A DNA stretch of 64,000 nt from positions 65,043,896 through 65,107,895 of the forward strand of contig OZ010574.1 in assembly GCA_963932145.1 (NCBI GenBank). Reading direction: 5' to 3'. The notes under the pieces were generated by a model. It worked only from the letters and a program-made list of their open reading frames with translations. It did no database searches and was not told where the DNA came from. This document shows positions 31,209-43,968 of the stretch, piece after piece (positions within the stretch are counted from its first letter, which is position 1; each line of letters begins with the position of its first letter). The DNA is from Acanthosepion lycidas. Lineage: Eukaryota > Mollusca > Cephalopoda > Sepiida > Sepiidae. A program made the translations under genes and the position numbers.

Positions 31209-31850
31209 GTTTCCCACGCAGAGAACAATATATCATATATAACTAGACGGAAAAGCAAAGCGTAAGGAGAAACAAAAGGAAGGGTCTTACATATAATATG
31301 GAGGTACTCCTGTATTGAGAGAAGACATTTTTGGGACTCCACATTCAAACAGGCTGCATTCATTTATGTCCCATTTGAGGACATATTCCATAAACAGGAA
31401 ACAGCAAGTTTTGTGGGGTTTTTTTCTAAATTGGGGACTGTGAACTAGAGTTTGATTCTATATCTAGGGAAGATATATTCCAAAAGGAAATGGCACCACG
31501 TGCTTGTAACCTGCTGGGAATGCATATTTAGCCTCAGTCTGGGCCATGGGCAGGGACTAAGAAAAAGTAACCTTACCATTAGGTTGCTGCAAATGAATTG
31601 AAATTTGTCTGCCACTTTTCATCACAGTATGGAGTAACAATTAAGCGCCTCTCATGTGACCCACATGACTTATCTCCACTAAAATTTAACAACTTTTTTA
31701 CTTCAGTTTATAAAAAAATTGTTGCAAAATATAATCCTCACATTTGCCTTAATAAAGTTCATCAAAGAACGAATCATGTTGTCTAAGTTTCCTTTTGTCT
31801 TTATTCATATTGTCTTTTTACAGATATATTGTAGTTATATCTGAAATGTT
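31209..31850. other. No recognisable gene
   Basis: At 31579 'ttaggttgctgcaaatgaat' resembles a mariner end but no partner was found. The frame that follows (31598-31786) matches no family I know. Confidence 0.4.
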
Positions 31851-31852
31851 TT

Positions 31853-31853
31853 T

Positions 31854-31884
<31 letters not shown>

Positions 31885-31886
31885 GA
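31853..31886. repeat. (AC)n(AT)n microsatellite
   Basis: Compound dinucleotide run. Confidence 0.9.
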
Positions 31887-32069
31887 TATGTATATTGAAG
31901 TGAGTTCAATTTCAAACCCAGCAGACATTAGTACCTTCATTAAAAAAAAAATCACTAACTCTTTGGCCACAATATATGGTAAGGATTGTTATAAGCTCTT
32001 GCCCATATTCCAATACCCTTTCTTCACACACAGTTTTCTTCTCTCACATTGCAACTTTTTTACTAATGT

Positions 32070-32700
32070 TCAGTAGTAGCTGATGCTAACGTCCAGAAGT
32101 GTGATTCATTGCACATTCTCAGACTAACATGACATGAAGTGAAAAGATTATATCAAATTAATGGGTAGGAAAATGGTTCACTGTGTCATACTAGGCAATT
32201 TTTCTCATCAGAATCTATATTACATATTTATAAGTCTACATTCATTTTAACATTGAATCCTGCTGCCACATCAGGTTTGGTATATATCTAGAGATTCATG
32301 ATAAAATCCAAAGAATGTCATAGATCTTGACCAGGCAGCTCACCATCAATCTCTTTCCCACTGCTATAATGTAGCTTCCCTGTCTCTTTCCTATAAATAC
32401 TTTCATGGTAATTGTTCAGATTAACTTTCCTCTATGGTACCTAGACTTTATAAAATTAAATGTGGTACTAGATTGGTAGTAAGGTCTCATCTTTTTACAG
32501 TAGAATTGTCTAGATGTAACCATAAGTTCAATGCTAACAGTTTCTTCTATCACACTTCTTGCTTGTGGAACTCTCTTCTGAAGTCTTGCTTCCCAGTCAA
32601 CTTTGATTTTCAAAAATTTAAATGCAATGTCCATCATTATACACTGTTTTAATTCTTGTTCATTTTAATGTTCTCTCCCTCCTTAATAATGTTTTTTTTT
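32070..32700 (+). mobile_element. LINE-D C-terminal fragment
   Basis: The frame 32434-32652 reads MVPRLYKIKCGTRLVVRSH, then LSRCNHKFNANSFFYHTSCL and WNSLLKSCFPVNFDFQKFK. The preceding 360 bp encode the same family in broken frames. Ends in a poly(T)-rich stretch at 32690. Confidence 0.75.
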
Positions 32701-32829
32701 TTTTTCTCATATTCTCTAATTCAGTAACCCCTTGTGTCTTAGTGGTTTTATTAACCTACTTGTGGCAAAATGATTAAAAACACAGCTGAATAATTTTCCA
32801 CTCTGTCTTATTATCTCCAGTTTAGTTTG

Positions 32830-33770
32830 GATATTATTGTTCATTCTACTACCACTTGCACATGCGCACACATACACCTGTCTGAAGACTGTCTGATCAG
32901 TCCAATAATGTCAAATTGGCAGCTGATGTCAAAAATGAGCTTCAGTCTGTTGTTGGGGGAAAAATGGCTTGTTAATTTTAATGCCTCAAATACTAAACTG
33001 CTCTCTGTTAATCATCTGAGACACCCTTTTCATCAGTATGACTAATACTAACCCCCAGGAAAGTGATTTGTTATGCCTTCACAGGCTATCATTCTTGGCT
33101 GACATGAAATAGAAAGACTACATTGGATCCATTGCTAGGTCAGCTGCTAAGAAAGTTGGATCACTGTGTCATGCTAGACAGTGTTTCTCTCCTGTATCTA
33201 TCTTAAATATTTCTAAGTCTACCAGTTGTTCATGCTTGGAATATTGTTGCCACATATGGTCGGGTGCTCCCACCATATATTTAGAGGTCCTTGGTAAAAT
33301 AGAAAGAAGAATCAGCAATATTTTTGGTTCTGATCTTGCATCTCAGCTTCAGTCACTTTCTGATCACCATAAAATTGCCTCCAATGTGTCTTTTCTATAA
33401 ATACTTCCATGACAACAGCTCAGATGAGTTCTTAGCTAGTGTACCTTGACTTTATGAATTTAAGTGCATTACTAGATTGATAACAGTTTCTCACCAATAT
33501 ACAGTTGACTTTGCTAGATATAACCATAAGTTCTATGCTAGCAGTTTCTTTTCTCATACTTCTCCCTTGTGGAACTCCTTTTTTGGCTCCATGATTTTCA
33601 GCCAACTTTAATCTTCAAAAATTTAAATGCCATACCAATTGCTTTTTACTGTTATCCTGATTACTCATTTTTTTGTTTTTGTTCCTCAGTAAAGTTTCTC
33701 ATTTCTAATTCTTCCACACTTGTCTTAGTGGCTTTACTGTCTTGCTTAGGGTGAAATCAATTAAAAAAAA
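32830..33770 (+). mobile_element. LINE-D, second tandem copy
   Basis: Begins near GEKWLVNFNASNTKLLSVN, runs through a RT-connection region and LLPCGTPF and FSANFNLQKFK, and ends with poly(A) at 33762. It lies head to tail with the copy at 32070. Many stops. Confidence 0.7.
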
Positions 33771-34025
33771 AATAAATGTAAATATTGTATATTTCGGAAG
33801 AAAACTTTCTTTTGTACATGTTTCATCGAATAAAATATAAGGTTTTCCTTGTCTGTCGCAAATAAGGAAAATCTTATAAATATTTTCTTGCTGAAAGAAA
33901 TTTATTTAATATGATTTTTTTTACAACTCTTTTCTTTCTTAATAATTTCAAAACAACATAGCAAGGAAACTGAAACATCAGTAGTAGTTGTGGTATTACC
34001 TGCAGCAGTTTCTTACTTCCAATAA
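33771..34025. other. No recognisable feature
   Basis: AT-rich. Nothing identified. Confidence 0.4.
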
Positions 34026-34029
34026 AAAT

Positions 34030-34620
34030 ATTTACAAACAAAAACCTTCACCAAATAATAGAAATCATATCATTTTATGACAACCAACAGAAGCAACAAC
34101 TAAAATGGATATTACATGTAACTGTAGTTTTAGGTGGCAATACAAATTATTGTCTTCCTCTCTCACTTGCTTTTTTCCTTCATTCTTCCTCTTTTACTGT
34201 GCTTCATCTGTCCATCAAGTTGCTTGATAACTAATCAAGCCTCCTCTCTAACTGATTTCTCCTTGACTCATATAGCCCCTTTTCTACCCACAATTCCCTA
34301 TTTTTTTCATCATTAATTATAATTGATGAGTAAGGCAGGTAGTATCCATTAGAATTCTTTTACATTGACACAAAGAGGAAATAATGACATCAAGATGTTG
34401 ACATTTCACACTACTTCAAATAAAAGGATAGGAAGGAAACTACCATCAATATTAGAATGAGTGATAAGCTATTGGACTTGAAAAAACAATTTTCCTGAAA
34501 ATTTGTTTTTTAGACATAGTAGAGATAATTCTTATGTCCATAGTCCCTTCACTTTCCTCTCTTTGCTATTTTCCTGAAAAATTATTTTAAGAGCAAGATT
34601 TTAAAATTTTAACTGGAAAA
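34030..34620 (+). mobile_element. LINE-B fragment with an insertion
   Basis: 'caacagaagcaacaacta' to about 34125 and 'agaggaaataatgacatcaa' from about 34370 match 4550-4660 on either side of an unassigned 240 bp. Stop-filled frames. Confidence 0.55.
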
Positions 34621-35920
34621 ATTACTGGCTGCTCGGTCGATGAATGCCAAATGTTTCCTTATAGGGAAACAACTAATATTGCCATGACCATTACCCCTGC
34701 CAATAAATACAGACATAACAGAGACATTTATGTCCATAGTCTCTCCCTTTTTTCTTCATTTTTTTTAGTGTGACAGAAAATCAACAGGCCCTAAAAGTAA
34801 CAATGGCTTTTATATAATAGGATAAATTGCCATGTTGTGAAAATTATGTGAATAAAATGAAGTATAAAGAGATAAACTATTTGGCATCTTGATTTCAAAT
34901 TTGTAAATTACACACCATGGAAACCCAATTGTTTTAATCTTTGATGTTTGTCATAATATATTTATTCTTCCGATCTGAAGCTGGTTTCAAATCGACTATT
35001 CATACTTGATTTTGGTTATTTAGTGCAAAAGGGAATTGAATCAAGATTTTATATTTAAACACACGAAGCCAAAGAAAAATTATTTGTTTCTCTTTCATGT
35101 TATGTTGTTTTGACCAATAAGTTAGAGACACCAACTATTGTATTTTCTTCTGAAAATAAACTTTTCCATCTACTGTTGTTACTATTCTTTTGTTTATTTA
35201 CTGACTTCAAAGTTTTTCAATTTGCCTTTTGAAGAAATAACTTTTGGTTTGTTTTATCTCTGTGTGACTCCCAAATAGCTTCAAAGTATTTCATTCATTC
35301 ATTATCATCGGAAATAAAATGTCTGAATATCTATGCACTTCTCCGTGGAGGAATTTAGTCTTTTTAGTCATTTATGTTTAGCTTTTTGATATTTTTACAG
35401 GTTGTTTACTAACTGGACTTACTGTTCTGATACTGAAAAGCTCACTTAAGAATCCAGTTCCTCGTTTATCTTATCTCCTTTCTAATTCGGTGTTTCTCAC
35501 CAAATATTCTTTCTGCTGCAGTCATCAATAACATTGACAATAATTCTTGTGATCGATCAAAGAAATACTAACCACTTTATATAGTTTCCACAGAACATGA
35601 AACTGGTGTACCTTTTTTCACACTTTAATCAGTCATCTCTTTATCTCTGTTGCTTTCATAATACTGTTTCAACAAGTATGTTTTTTTTAACCTTCCTCAA
35701 GTATACAATAAATTATTCTAGTTTTTGGATGTTAAGAATTTTTTTCTTTCCTGTGGTTTTCTTGTTGACAATATAAAACTATTTTATAATTTTTACAAGG
35801 TAGTTTTTATAATCTTTAAATGATAATCATTTATGATATAAATAAGGTAATTTTTCAGGCGAGACTGTAAAACCTCCTGATTTTTTTATCAGAGAATTAA
35901 TCTTACCATGACTCTTTTTT
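34621..35920. other. No recognisable gene
   Basis: AT-rich 1.3 kb. No coding motif, array or inverted repeat seen. Confidence 0.5.
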
Positions 35921-35924
35921 AAAT

Positions 35925-36155
35925 CATTTTACCCCAAACAAGGTGATAAAGCCACAAAGACTGAAGGTGTTACTGAAAATGAACGAAAACTGAGAAAACA
36001 TTGCTGAGGAGAGAGATGACAATAAAAGAGCAGAATCCAAAGAGACAGAAGATAATAACTTCAAATTTTTCAATGTCGCTGCTTGCAAAAAATCAAGAAG
36101 CCAGAAAAGAGTTCCACAAGCTAGATATGTCAGAGAAGAAATGATTAGCATAGAA
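35925..36155 (-). mobile_element. LINE-D C-terminal fragment
   Basis: The minus-strand frame reads YLACGTLFWLLDF, ATLKNLKLLSS and ends GFITLFGVK, the family's terminal blocks. Confidence 0.65.
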
Positions 36156-36500
36156 CTTACAAATCTTGTTAGAATATTTTTGGTTAATATACTCCTGATT
36201 TTGTGTTTAATCTGGCAAGCTGGAATAGCAAATAAAATTGGAATAGTGAAAAATGCCTCCCAGAAACTAAGCAGAGTATTAAAACAGACGAATAATGCAA
36301 TAAAAACAAAACAAAAAAAAAAACGAGTACTGAACTGCTATGTCATATCTGTCCTGCTATATAACAATGAATGCCAGACAATTTCCTTACAGACAAAGTA
36401 TGGACTCATAGCAAGAGAGATTGTTCTCCAGATGGTTACTGACAATACCATTGACAGAACACATGAACTATGGAATTTAACAGTTTGTGTGTTTGTATTT
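36156..36500 (+). mobile_element. LINE-A internal fragment
   Basis: GIVKNASQKLSRVLKQTNNA, TKQKKKRVLNCYVISVLLYN and NECQTISLQTK correspond to the block after the RT domain (compare GIAKDVFQ-KLSRILRNTKK at about 23046). Ends in a different frame. Confidence 0.65.
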
Positions 36501-36504
36501 TAAG

Positions 36505-37865
36505 TGTGTGTGTGAGTGGTGTTCACATATGATAAACAAAAAAGCATACAAAAACTTGAGTTTCAACCACAGACCATTCTCTTTTTTATGGTGACTGTAG
36601 TAGAACAAAGTTTTCAATGTCTTATCAGTATGTCTGTTTTCATTTTTGCCCAGAGTAGGTAAATATAAGTCACATATTCATGTTCAAGCTCAAGTCAGCC
36701 TTGCACCTTGTTGGAATAACCAAACGAAAATTTCTACTTAGTTCATTACTGGAAAGTTTAAATATGCTTATATAATGCCTGTTTTCTATCCTTTTGTCTA
36801 GAAGTTAGAGTAAGTCGGTATAAGCATTGTTACAATGGTCACACACAAGTCAGCCTCGTGCTGATTTAGAACAACTGAAGAGAAAGCTTAACTTACTTCA
36901 TAGGTTAAAGTTTTGGAATGCACCTGCAAGTACCATGCATTGGAATTTGAGAAAAAAAAAGAGTTCAGTGGACTGGGGAAACTAATACTTCTCATCAGAA
37001 ATGTAATTACCCCGTGTTGCGACATTTTGGAGAAAGAGGAGAAATGAGGCTTCAACAGTACCACCTAACAACTTTTTTCAAAAACAAGTGGTGTAATAAT
37101 ATTTCCACTTCCCTTACTCTTAGCATTATGGGAAATTTATTTCTTTTTCTTTTTTTTTTATTACACTTTATTATTATTTTATTTCCTTTTCTATTCATTG
37201 TGACTGATGATAGTTCAGTATCTGATCAGTAACACTGGAATTGAACTATTTTGATTTTTGAGGCATTGAATGTAGCCATTACCTCTTACTCTGTAACTCT
37301 CTACTTTGAGTGGCTCTTGGGCCTTGTACAGGGTGAACATTATTGTTAAAGAAAAAATGTTATGCTACATGGACATTCCTATTCCTGTAAAGTGATAAGA
37401 TTTGAATATGTGAATGCTAATATATACTAGCCAAATCCTCATCTTATGAAAAATTCTCTTAATAATATTTTTTTAAATAATTTAGCAGACAATGTTATTT
37501 TATTTATGGTAACTGGATTTTTGGCATTTGCTTTACTTGGATTCTGTCATTCAAGACTGTGTATCTGCAAAATGGTGCTGTTATTACAGTCACCTTTGAT
37601 TCGCCACATTTGAGCAAGGATCAGAGTAAAGTATCTGTCCTCAAGCTGATAAACTTCATTTCATCTCTCAGTTGTGCAACACAGTTGTGTGTCTGTCTGC
37701 AGACAGTGCATGACTGAAAATATTACTGAGAGATGACCAGTCCAAGAAGTAGCTGTTGATAGCAGTACCTGCCTGATTGCACTAAAGATGAGGGATTGGT
37801 AATAATACTGATGCTAACACTGTGGGGACTGAGTTATTATCAATTTTATTTCATTTTCCCACACA
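36505..37865. other. No recognisable gene
   Basis: About 1.4 kb. Some similarity of 36960-37030 to the starts of other repeats is too weak to call. Confidence 0.45.
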
Positions 37866-37869
37866 ATAA

Positions 37870-38110
37870 CAAATAAGTTCCAAAGAAAATGGAAATCAGA
37901 AAGACATACTTAAAATCAGAAAGAAACAATTAAAATTTCAGGAAGGCATTATGATAAAGGACAGCTTGGAAAATTTAATACTCACAGGATAGAGGGAACA
38001 GTAAATAACTTGAATATAAGTTTGGGTGAAGTGATGGCAGAACATTCACAAGGAAGTATGGTAGAGACTCAAAATTGACACTGTCCTTAAAGGATATGGC
38101 ATATAAATTG
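37870..38110 (+). mobile_element. LINE-A 3' fragment
   Basis: Codons for KRNN-KFQEGI and LENLILTG, then the 3' end 'ccttaaaggatatggca', follow the LINE-A order. Very decayed. Confidence 0.6.
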
Positions 38111-38555
38111 ATGATAATTTAATCTGAGATCAAATCATCATAATCATTTTTGAAAAACATTTGAAAGTAATTTTTCAACATTATTCCCTTTTATATATTT
38201 GTTAAGTGTTGTTTATAAGAAGATTGTATTATACCAGACTTCCAAGTTGAGCAAGACCATTCCGCTTGGAAAATCAGCATTTCGAATATCAAATTTTATC
38301 TGGGTTCAAGCATCACCCACTGACATATATACACTACTATCAGGCATGCCTTCACATTAATGTTCCAGAGAACAAAAGGAAATTCAAGTTCACTGAGTCA
38401 GATTTTATTATGCAAGTCAATTTTTAAACAATAAAATTGATATTAACCAACCAATGATGGGAAAATTTTCAAACTATATTTACAAATATTAATATGTATA
38501 GTGGGCATGAAATGGGGGATCAATTTTCTATTGTTATTAAGTAATAAATTGATCC
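38111..38555. other. No gene
   Basis: 'attttattatgcaagtcaat' and 'aaaattgatattaaccaacc' (38403-38455) recur at 39975-40025, so they flank the following element on both sides (see 38560). Confidence 0.5.
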
Positions 38556-38559
38556 CCCT

Positions 38560-39960
38560 CGAATTACTCCATCCTGCCAGATTTTATTATGCAAACGTCC
38601 TGGGTATGACGGTAAACTACATCCACGTCCTTGGTATGATGGTAAACTACATCCACGTCCTGGGTACGGCGATAAACTGCATCCAACAGCAAGGTCTCAG
38701 ATAATGTTTTCAGAAAATAATGTTTTTGGAACAATAATGTTGTCAGCTCTAAGTTTTTTCGTAAAGGAATAATGTTGCCAGCCGGCCCTGTCGGCTGGGG
38801 CTTTAGAATACGCCGACTGCACCTCTGTAGAGGGGTAAGACTCCCCCAATGAGGCGTCCTAGGTATGACGTTAAATTGCATCCAACAGCAAGGCCTCTGA
38901 TCTGGAGGTTTTGAGGAGCGTGGAACCACCTCTTAATTGCTGGTGTTTCCAGGTCCACCTTGACCTGGGGTGGTAGCACCTGTTAGGGTCCCAGCTATGG
39001 GCAAATAGTGAACTCCTAGTTTTCCAAGTTTTACCCGCGTCCTGGGTATGACGGTAAACTACATCCACGTCCTGGGTATGGCGATAAACTGCATCCAACA
39101 GCAAGGTCTCGGATAATGTTTTCAGAAAAATAATGTTGCCAGCTCTAAGTTTTTGAAACGATAATGTTGCCAGCTCTAAGGTTTTTTTGAAACAATAATG
39201 TTGCCAGCTCTACGTTTTTTTTGAAACAATAATGTTGCCAGCTCTAAGTTTTTTTTTTTTTAAACAATAATGTTGCCAGCTATACGTTTTTTTTTGAAAC
39301 AATAATGTTGCCAGCTCTAAGTTTTTTTTGAAACAATAATGTTGCCAGCTCTAAGTTTTTTTTGAAACAATAATGTTGCCAGCTCTAAGTTTTTTTTGAA
39401 ACAATAATGTTGCCAGCTCTAAGTTTTTTTTGATACAATAATGTTGCCAGCTCTAAGTTTTTTTTGATACAATAATGTTGCCAGCTCTAAGTTTTTTTTG
39501 AAACAATAATGTTGCCAGCTCTAAGTTTTTTTTGAAACAATAATGTTGCCAGCTCTAAGTTTTTTTTGAAACAATAATGTTGCCAGCTCTAAGTTTTTTT
39601 TGAAACAATAATGTTGCCAGCTCTAAGTTTTTTTTGAAACAATAATGTTGCCAGCTCTAAGTTTTTTTTGAAACAATAATGTTGCCAGCTCTAAGTTTTT
39701 TTTGAAACAATAATGTTGCCAGCTCTAAGTTTTTTTTGAAACAATAATGTTGCCAGCTCTAAGTTTTTTTTTTTTAAACAATAATGTTTCCAGCTATACG
39801 TTTTTTTTTTTAAACAATAATGTTGCCAGCTATACGTTTTTTTTGAAACAATAATGTTGCCAGCTATACGTTTTTTATTCTATACAAAATAGGCATTTAA
39901 AATTCATATAAACTTGATTTGGCATTAAATAACCCACAGTGGTTGATATGCCATAAAACC
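38560..39960 (+). mobile_element. Minisatellite-bearing retroelement, expanded copy
   Basis: Structure: a head repeated in part ('tgggtatgacggtaaactac' and 'tccaacagcaagg(t/c)ctc' at about 38600, 38865 and 39045), a GC-richer middle (38770-39010, with 'gcacctgttagggtccc'), 22 tandem 34 bp units (about 39125-39875), a spacer and the 3' stem-loop (39920-39953). It is flanked by a near-identical sequence (38403-38455 and 39970-40025) that may be a target-site duplication or an older repeat. Shorter copies lie at 1-258 (-), 51605-51853 and 57275-57731. Confidence 0.75.
39125..39875 (+). repeat. 34 bp tandem array, 22 units
   Basis: Unit 'aataatgttgccagctcta' followed by 'agttttttttgaaac'. The central units are nearly identical, while the first three and last five carry variants ('tatacg', longer T runs). 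Each unit holds a run of 8-13 T. Confidence 0.97.
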
Positions 39961-40034
39961 CAAACAAACAAAATTTATTATGCAAGTCAATGTTTTAATA
40001 AAATTGATATTAACCAACCAATGATGGGAACATT

Positions 40035-41075
40035 TCTGGATATATTTATATGAGCTGAGTTTTTCAGAGGCATTTGACAGGGTTTGTCATGCTGAACTTC
40101 TCCATAAGACCAAGGGCTACAGTATCTCTGGATGAATATTTGGCTTAATCCAATCATTCCTAAAAGATCATGTAATGATGGTGATGTTGAACAGGTACAC
40201 TTCCAGATCAAGGGTTCTATCTTCTACACTGTTTCTGATCTTTATCAACAACCTTCCCAATATTATCAGTTCTCAACTTGGTATTTATGCAGATGACAAA
40301 ACCTAGTAGTAAATCCAACAAAGTAAAACTGGCAACTACTCTTGAAAATGACCCCCAATCAGTTGTTAACTGGGGTAATGAATGGCTTATACATTTTAAC
40401 ACCTTTCATTTAATCACTACAGAGAAACTTTTTCTGCCTGTTATCAGCATGAGTGATGCTAAATTCCAGGAAAGTCAGACAATTTTTCTCGTCAGAATCC
40501 ATCTTGTACATTTATAAATCTAGAATTTATCCTTGCATTGAATATCTGGTCAATGCACACATATCTGCCATATCTGGTCTTGTGCTCATACTATATATCT
40601 TGAGATTCTTCACAAAATTCAAAGAAGAGTCTGTAATGTAATCAATCCTGACTTGGCATCTCAACTTTAGTCACTTTCTCACTGATGTAACATGTCTTCT
40701 CTCTATCTTTTCTACGAAGATTTTCATGGCAAGTGTTCTGATGAACCGTTTTCTTTAATGTCTCAACTGCATGAATTTAAGCATGCTACTAGATTGGCAA
40801 TTAGGTCTTTACATTTTATTGTTGAATTAGGTACAACCATATGTTCTATTCTAATTGTTTCTTTTCTCTCCTTGGAACTCCCTTCCAATTCCTTGCTTCT
40901 GTGCTATCTACAATCTTTCAAAATTTAAATAAAACATCAATCATCATATATCTTCTTGAACCCTGTTCCTTTATTGATCTTTTCTTCACTTCTCCTCACT
41001 AAGGTTTTTTCATCCCCTTTCACTTCCTGTATCCCCTGCATCCTAGCTTGACATTAAAAACTGCCAAAAACATAG
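40035..41075 (+). mobile_element. LINE-D reverse transcriptase to C-terminus
   Basis: ELLHKTKGYSISG, RSRVLSSTLFLIFINNLPNI and SQLGIYADD (RT motif C) are followed by a WGNEWLIHFNTFHL segment. Later blocks match FLxxLELPSNSLLL and LQSFKI. Best copy for the RT core on the + strand. Several frameshifts. Confidence 0.8.
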
Positions 41076-41246
41076 CATGACATGTTTTGCTAATTATTAA
41101 ATAAGGGACATTGAATTTTCTTTGTATGTAAATTACATTGACAAATGCAGAAATATATGCAAATTTGAATTTTCTCCGACATAATAGGAAAGTTGTTTAT
41201 TTATCTTTAGCAACAACAAACAATTTTCTGTTTTGAACATGGAAAC

Positions 41247-41460
41247 TTGTTTTTCCATGTGAAAAACATGACAGTCTACATTGGGATTTTAAATGTAAAC
41301 TGCTTTTTTTTTTTTATAGGTATTTTTTTTTTTTTTTGTTCCTTTCTTGAATTCTTTTTTTCTTCTGGCAGTTCTCATTTTTGTTCTTGTTTTTCTTCTA
41401 ATCTTTTAACGTCTTTATTTTATTCTTCAGAATCTTTCCTACTACATCTGTCTATATTTC
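41247..41460. other. T-rich low-complexity stretch
   Basis: Poly(T) runs at 41306-41337. No gene. Confidence 0.6.
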
Positions 41461-41699
41461 TGAAATGAGGTATTGTAACTATTTATGCTATTTACATTGT
41501 TGGAACTGTTGTCGTCATCTTTACTGTCACCTTCACACTGTTTTGGCTGTTGTACACTACACCCTCATTCAGGGGATTGGAATTTTGAACCAAACCCTTT
41601 ATTTCTTTCACTGGGGTAGATTGTTCCAGTTCCACATGCCACGTCTCACCTGGATATTTCAGTTTCAGTTATTTCCATTTAGTAACTCAAGTTTCCAAT

Positions 41700-41800
41700 T
41701 CCAATCACCTGAAGAAGTCCAGAGTGTACAACAGCTGAAACATCATGAATATGACAACATAGATGAAGACAACAGTCCGAACAATGTAAATAGTGTGAAA
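41700..41800 (+). ncRNA. Decayed hammerhead-like motif and flanking repeat
   Basis: CTGAAGA (41709) and GCTGAAAC (41734-41741) frame a 21 nt spacer homologous to the motif on the minus strand at 23641-23673. Downstream 'agtccgaacaatgtaaatag' resembles the repeat at 23730-23770. The first box is mutated. Confidence 0.35.
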
Positions 41801-41845
41801 GTCTTTCTCATTGTTGTTCTTTTTCCTATTCCCATTTTTCTTCCT

Positions 41846-42155
41846 TCTTTTCATTTACTCTTTCATTCTTTTCATTTACTCTTTCATTCTTTTCATTTAC
41901 TCTTTCATTCTTTTCATTTACTCTTTCATTCTTTTCATTTACTCTTTCATTCTTTTCATTTACTCTTTCATTCTTTCATTTACTTTTTCATTCTTTCATT
42001 TACTTTTTCATTCTTTCATTTACTTTTTCGTTCTTTCATTTACTCTTTCATTCTTTCATTTACTCTTTCATTCTTTTCATTTACTCTTTCGTTCTTTCAT
42101 TTACTTTTTCGTTCTTTCATTTACTCTTTCGTTCTTTCATTTACTCTTTCATTCT
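41846..42155 (+). repeat. Pyrimidine-rich tandem array, 20-21 bp unit
   Basis: About 15 units of 'cttttcatttactctttcat' (21 bp in the first part, 20 bp later with 'cattctttcatttactttt' variants). Long frames across it reading HSFHLLF or SFIYSF are products of the array and not a gene. Confidence 0.95.
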
Positions 42156-42159
42156 CATG

Positions 42160-43875
42160 TGTTCCTTCATTTTTTTTCTCTTCATTATCTTCTTTCTCTA
42201 TTATCTTCTCCCTTAATTTTAAATGTAATTCTTAATTTTTCCCCTCTCCAAGCTTCAACCAACAATGTCCTTTTCCTTATTATTATCTTATAATTATGCT
42301 TGTCCCTCCTGTAGTTCCTTAACACATATGTTACTCATTATTTCCTTTATCCATTATCTTATGTCTCTGGACTTTTCTCGTCATTTGCCTGTATCTGCAC
42401 ATTCTTTCTCTTTTCCCCTCCAATCTTTGTTGCACCTCCATGTTTTATATCTAAATGTTATAGAAACATGGTTTAGCTTCATATGTGAGAAAGGAATGCA
42501 AATATTTTGTATTGCATTCTCCTTTTATATCCTTTTGATCTATCACTCCATAGAGCACTTTAATATATCATTAGTTTTATGCCTTTTTATCTATACCATG
42601 CTTTCAGTCTTTCATTTGTAATCTGTTCATGTGAAACCAACAAGCCCACCCCTTGATGTATCTGCCCCCTTTTCCTCTCTCTTTCTTAAATCTATATCTT
42701 ATCATATATATAAAGAAGATTGTTTATTTTTTCCTTTCACCTGGTTTTCTTTTCATTTGTCACACATTCTTTACACTTTCTTTTCACTCTTATCCTGGGT
42801 AGAAAACCATAATGACTGTTCAATACATGCAAATAAATAACATTATAATCATTTCTCTTCTTCAGATGAGTCATTTCTAACTCATAATTTGGATTATCCA
42901 TTACTGAAATAAGTCTTCCAAGATGTTTTCAATTGCTGCACACTGGACAAGATTTACATAACATAAGAAATAGGTTTGTTACATAAACACATTAATCATG
43001 ACTGCTTTGAATATAATGAGTTTGCAAAAAGAGCAGATGTATTATAATCTTAATATAATCATAAAGATTTTCATGACACAACATAGACAAAATAAAATTA
43101 AGATTTTCTAACAAATGAATAGTCACTAGTATTAATAATTCAAAGTTCAATTTTTGCCAAAAATAACATTATGAAACGTTTTTTCAATTTTATTTTCAGG
43201 AGGAAAAATTATTTAGAAACTAATTTGAAAATAACCCCTTCTTGGAATAAAGAAAAAAGAAAAAATTATACCCCTTTTACCTTGACCCTTAAGAACCTGA
43301 GAAATAGTTTATTTTCTTTAAATCAAGGGGGCTGTCAAAATTAACCACAGGAGACTGTAAAATTCTAGACACTGAACCCAAATAGAAAAACATAATGGTT
43401 GTATAAGAAAATCAGCATAATCATAGATTCTACATTTTAAATGTAATTTTTCACTTTTCACTCTTTCTTCTCCTCCTCCTTACTACAACAACAGCAACCA
43501 TGAAAACAGCATGTACACACAAAATGGCTGGTAGTCATCACTTGTAACTGAGTGACTGTAAGTTCCCTCAAATCTCCAGCAATTTTTTCAACATCCTTGC
43601 AGTCCCCCAACAACACTGTGACATATGCAGTCTCATCCAGTTTCAGTTTTTTTTTGTATGGTTTTAAATTACATTTACTGTTATTGGTTTGATTATAAGC
43701 TTCATATTATCAAATGTGGCAACAAAACATAATATCAAGAAATACAAAGATATTCAATAGAAAATCAGTCTACTTTGTTAATAGATACTATTCTATATAT
43801 TATGTTCAGGGTGTATCAAGTAATTGAAAACAAATTAGAACATAAAGAAAAACAAAGATACACCCACATATATAC
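42160..43875. other. No recognisable gene
   Basis: T-rich to 42840, then AT-rich. No family motif in any frame. Confidence 0.5.
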
Positions 43876-43877
43876 GC

Positions 43878-43879
43878 AA

Positions 43880-43966
<87 letters not shown>

Positions 43967-43968
43967 AT
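43878..43968. repeat. (AC)n(AT)n(AC)n compound microsatellite
   Basis: An AC run, about 55 bp of TA and another AC run. Confidence 0.97.

Noticed and set aside
31579..31786. A sixth mariner element starting 'ttaggttgctgcaaatgaat'
   Set aside because: No matching inverted end or TA duplication was found, and the following frame lacks transposase motifs. A chance or very old remnant.
41465..42293. Two long overlapping frames (256 and 160 codons)
   Set aside because: Both run through the 20-21 bp pyrimidine array and consist mostly of its translation (HSFHLLF, SFIYSF). No domain and no start context.
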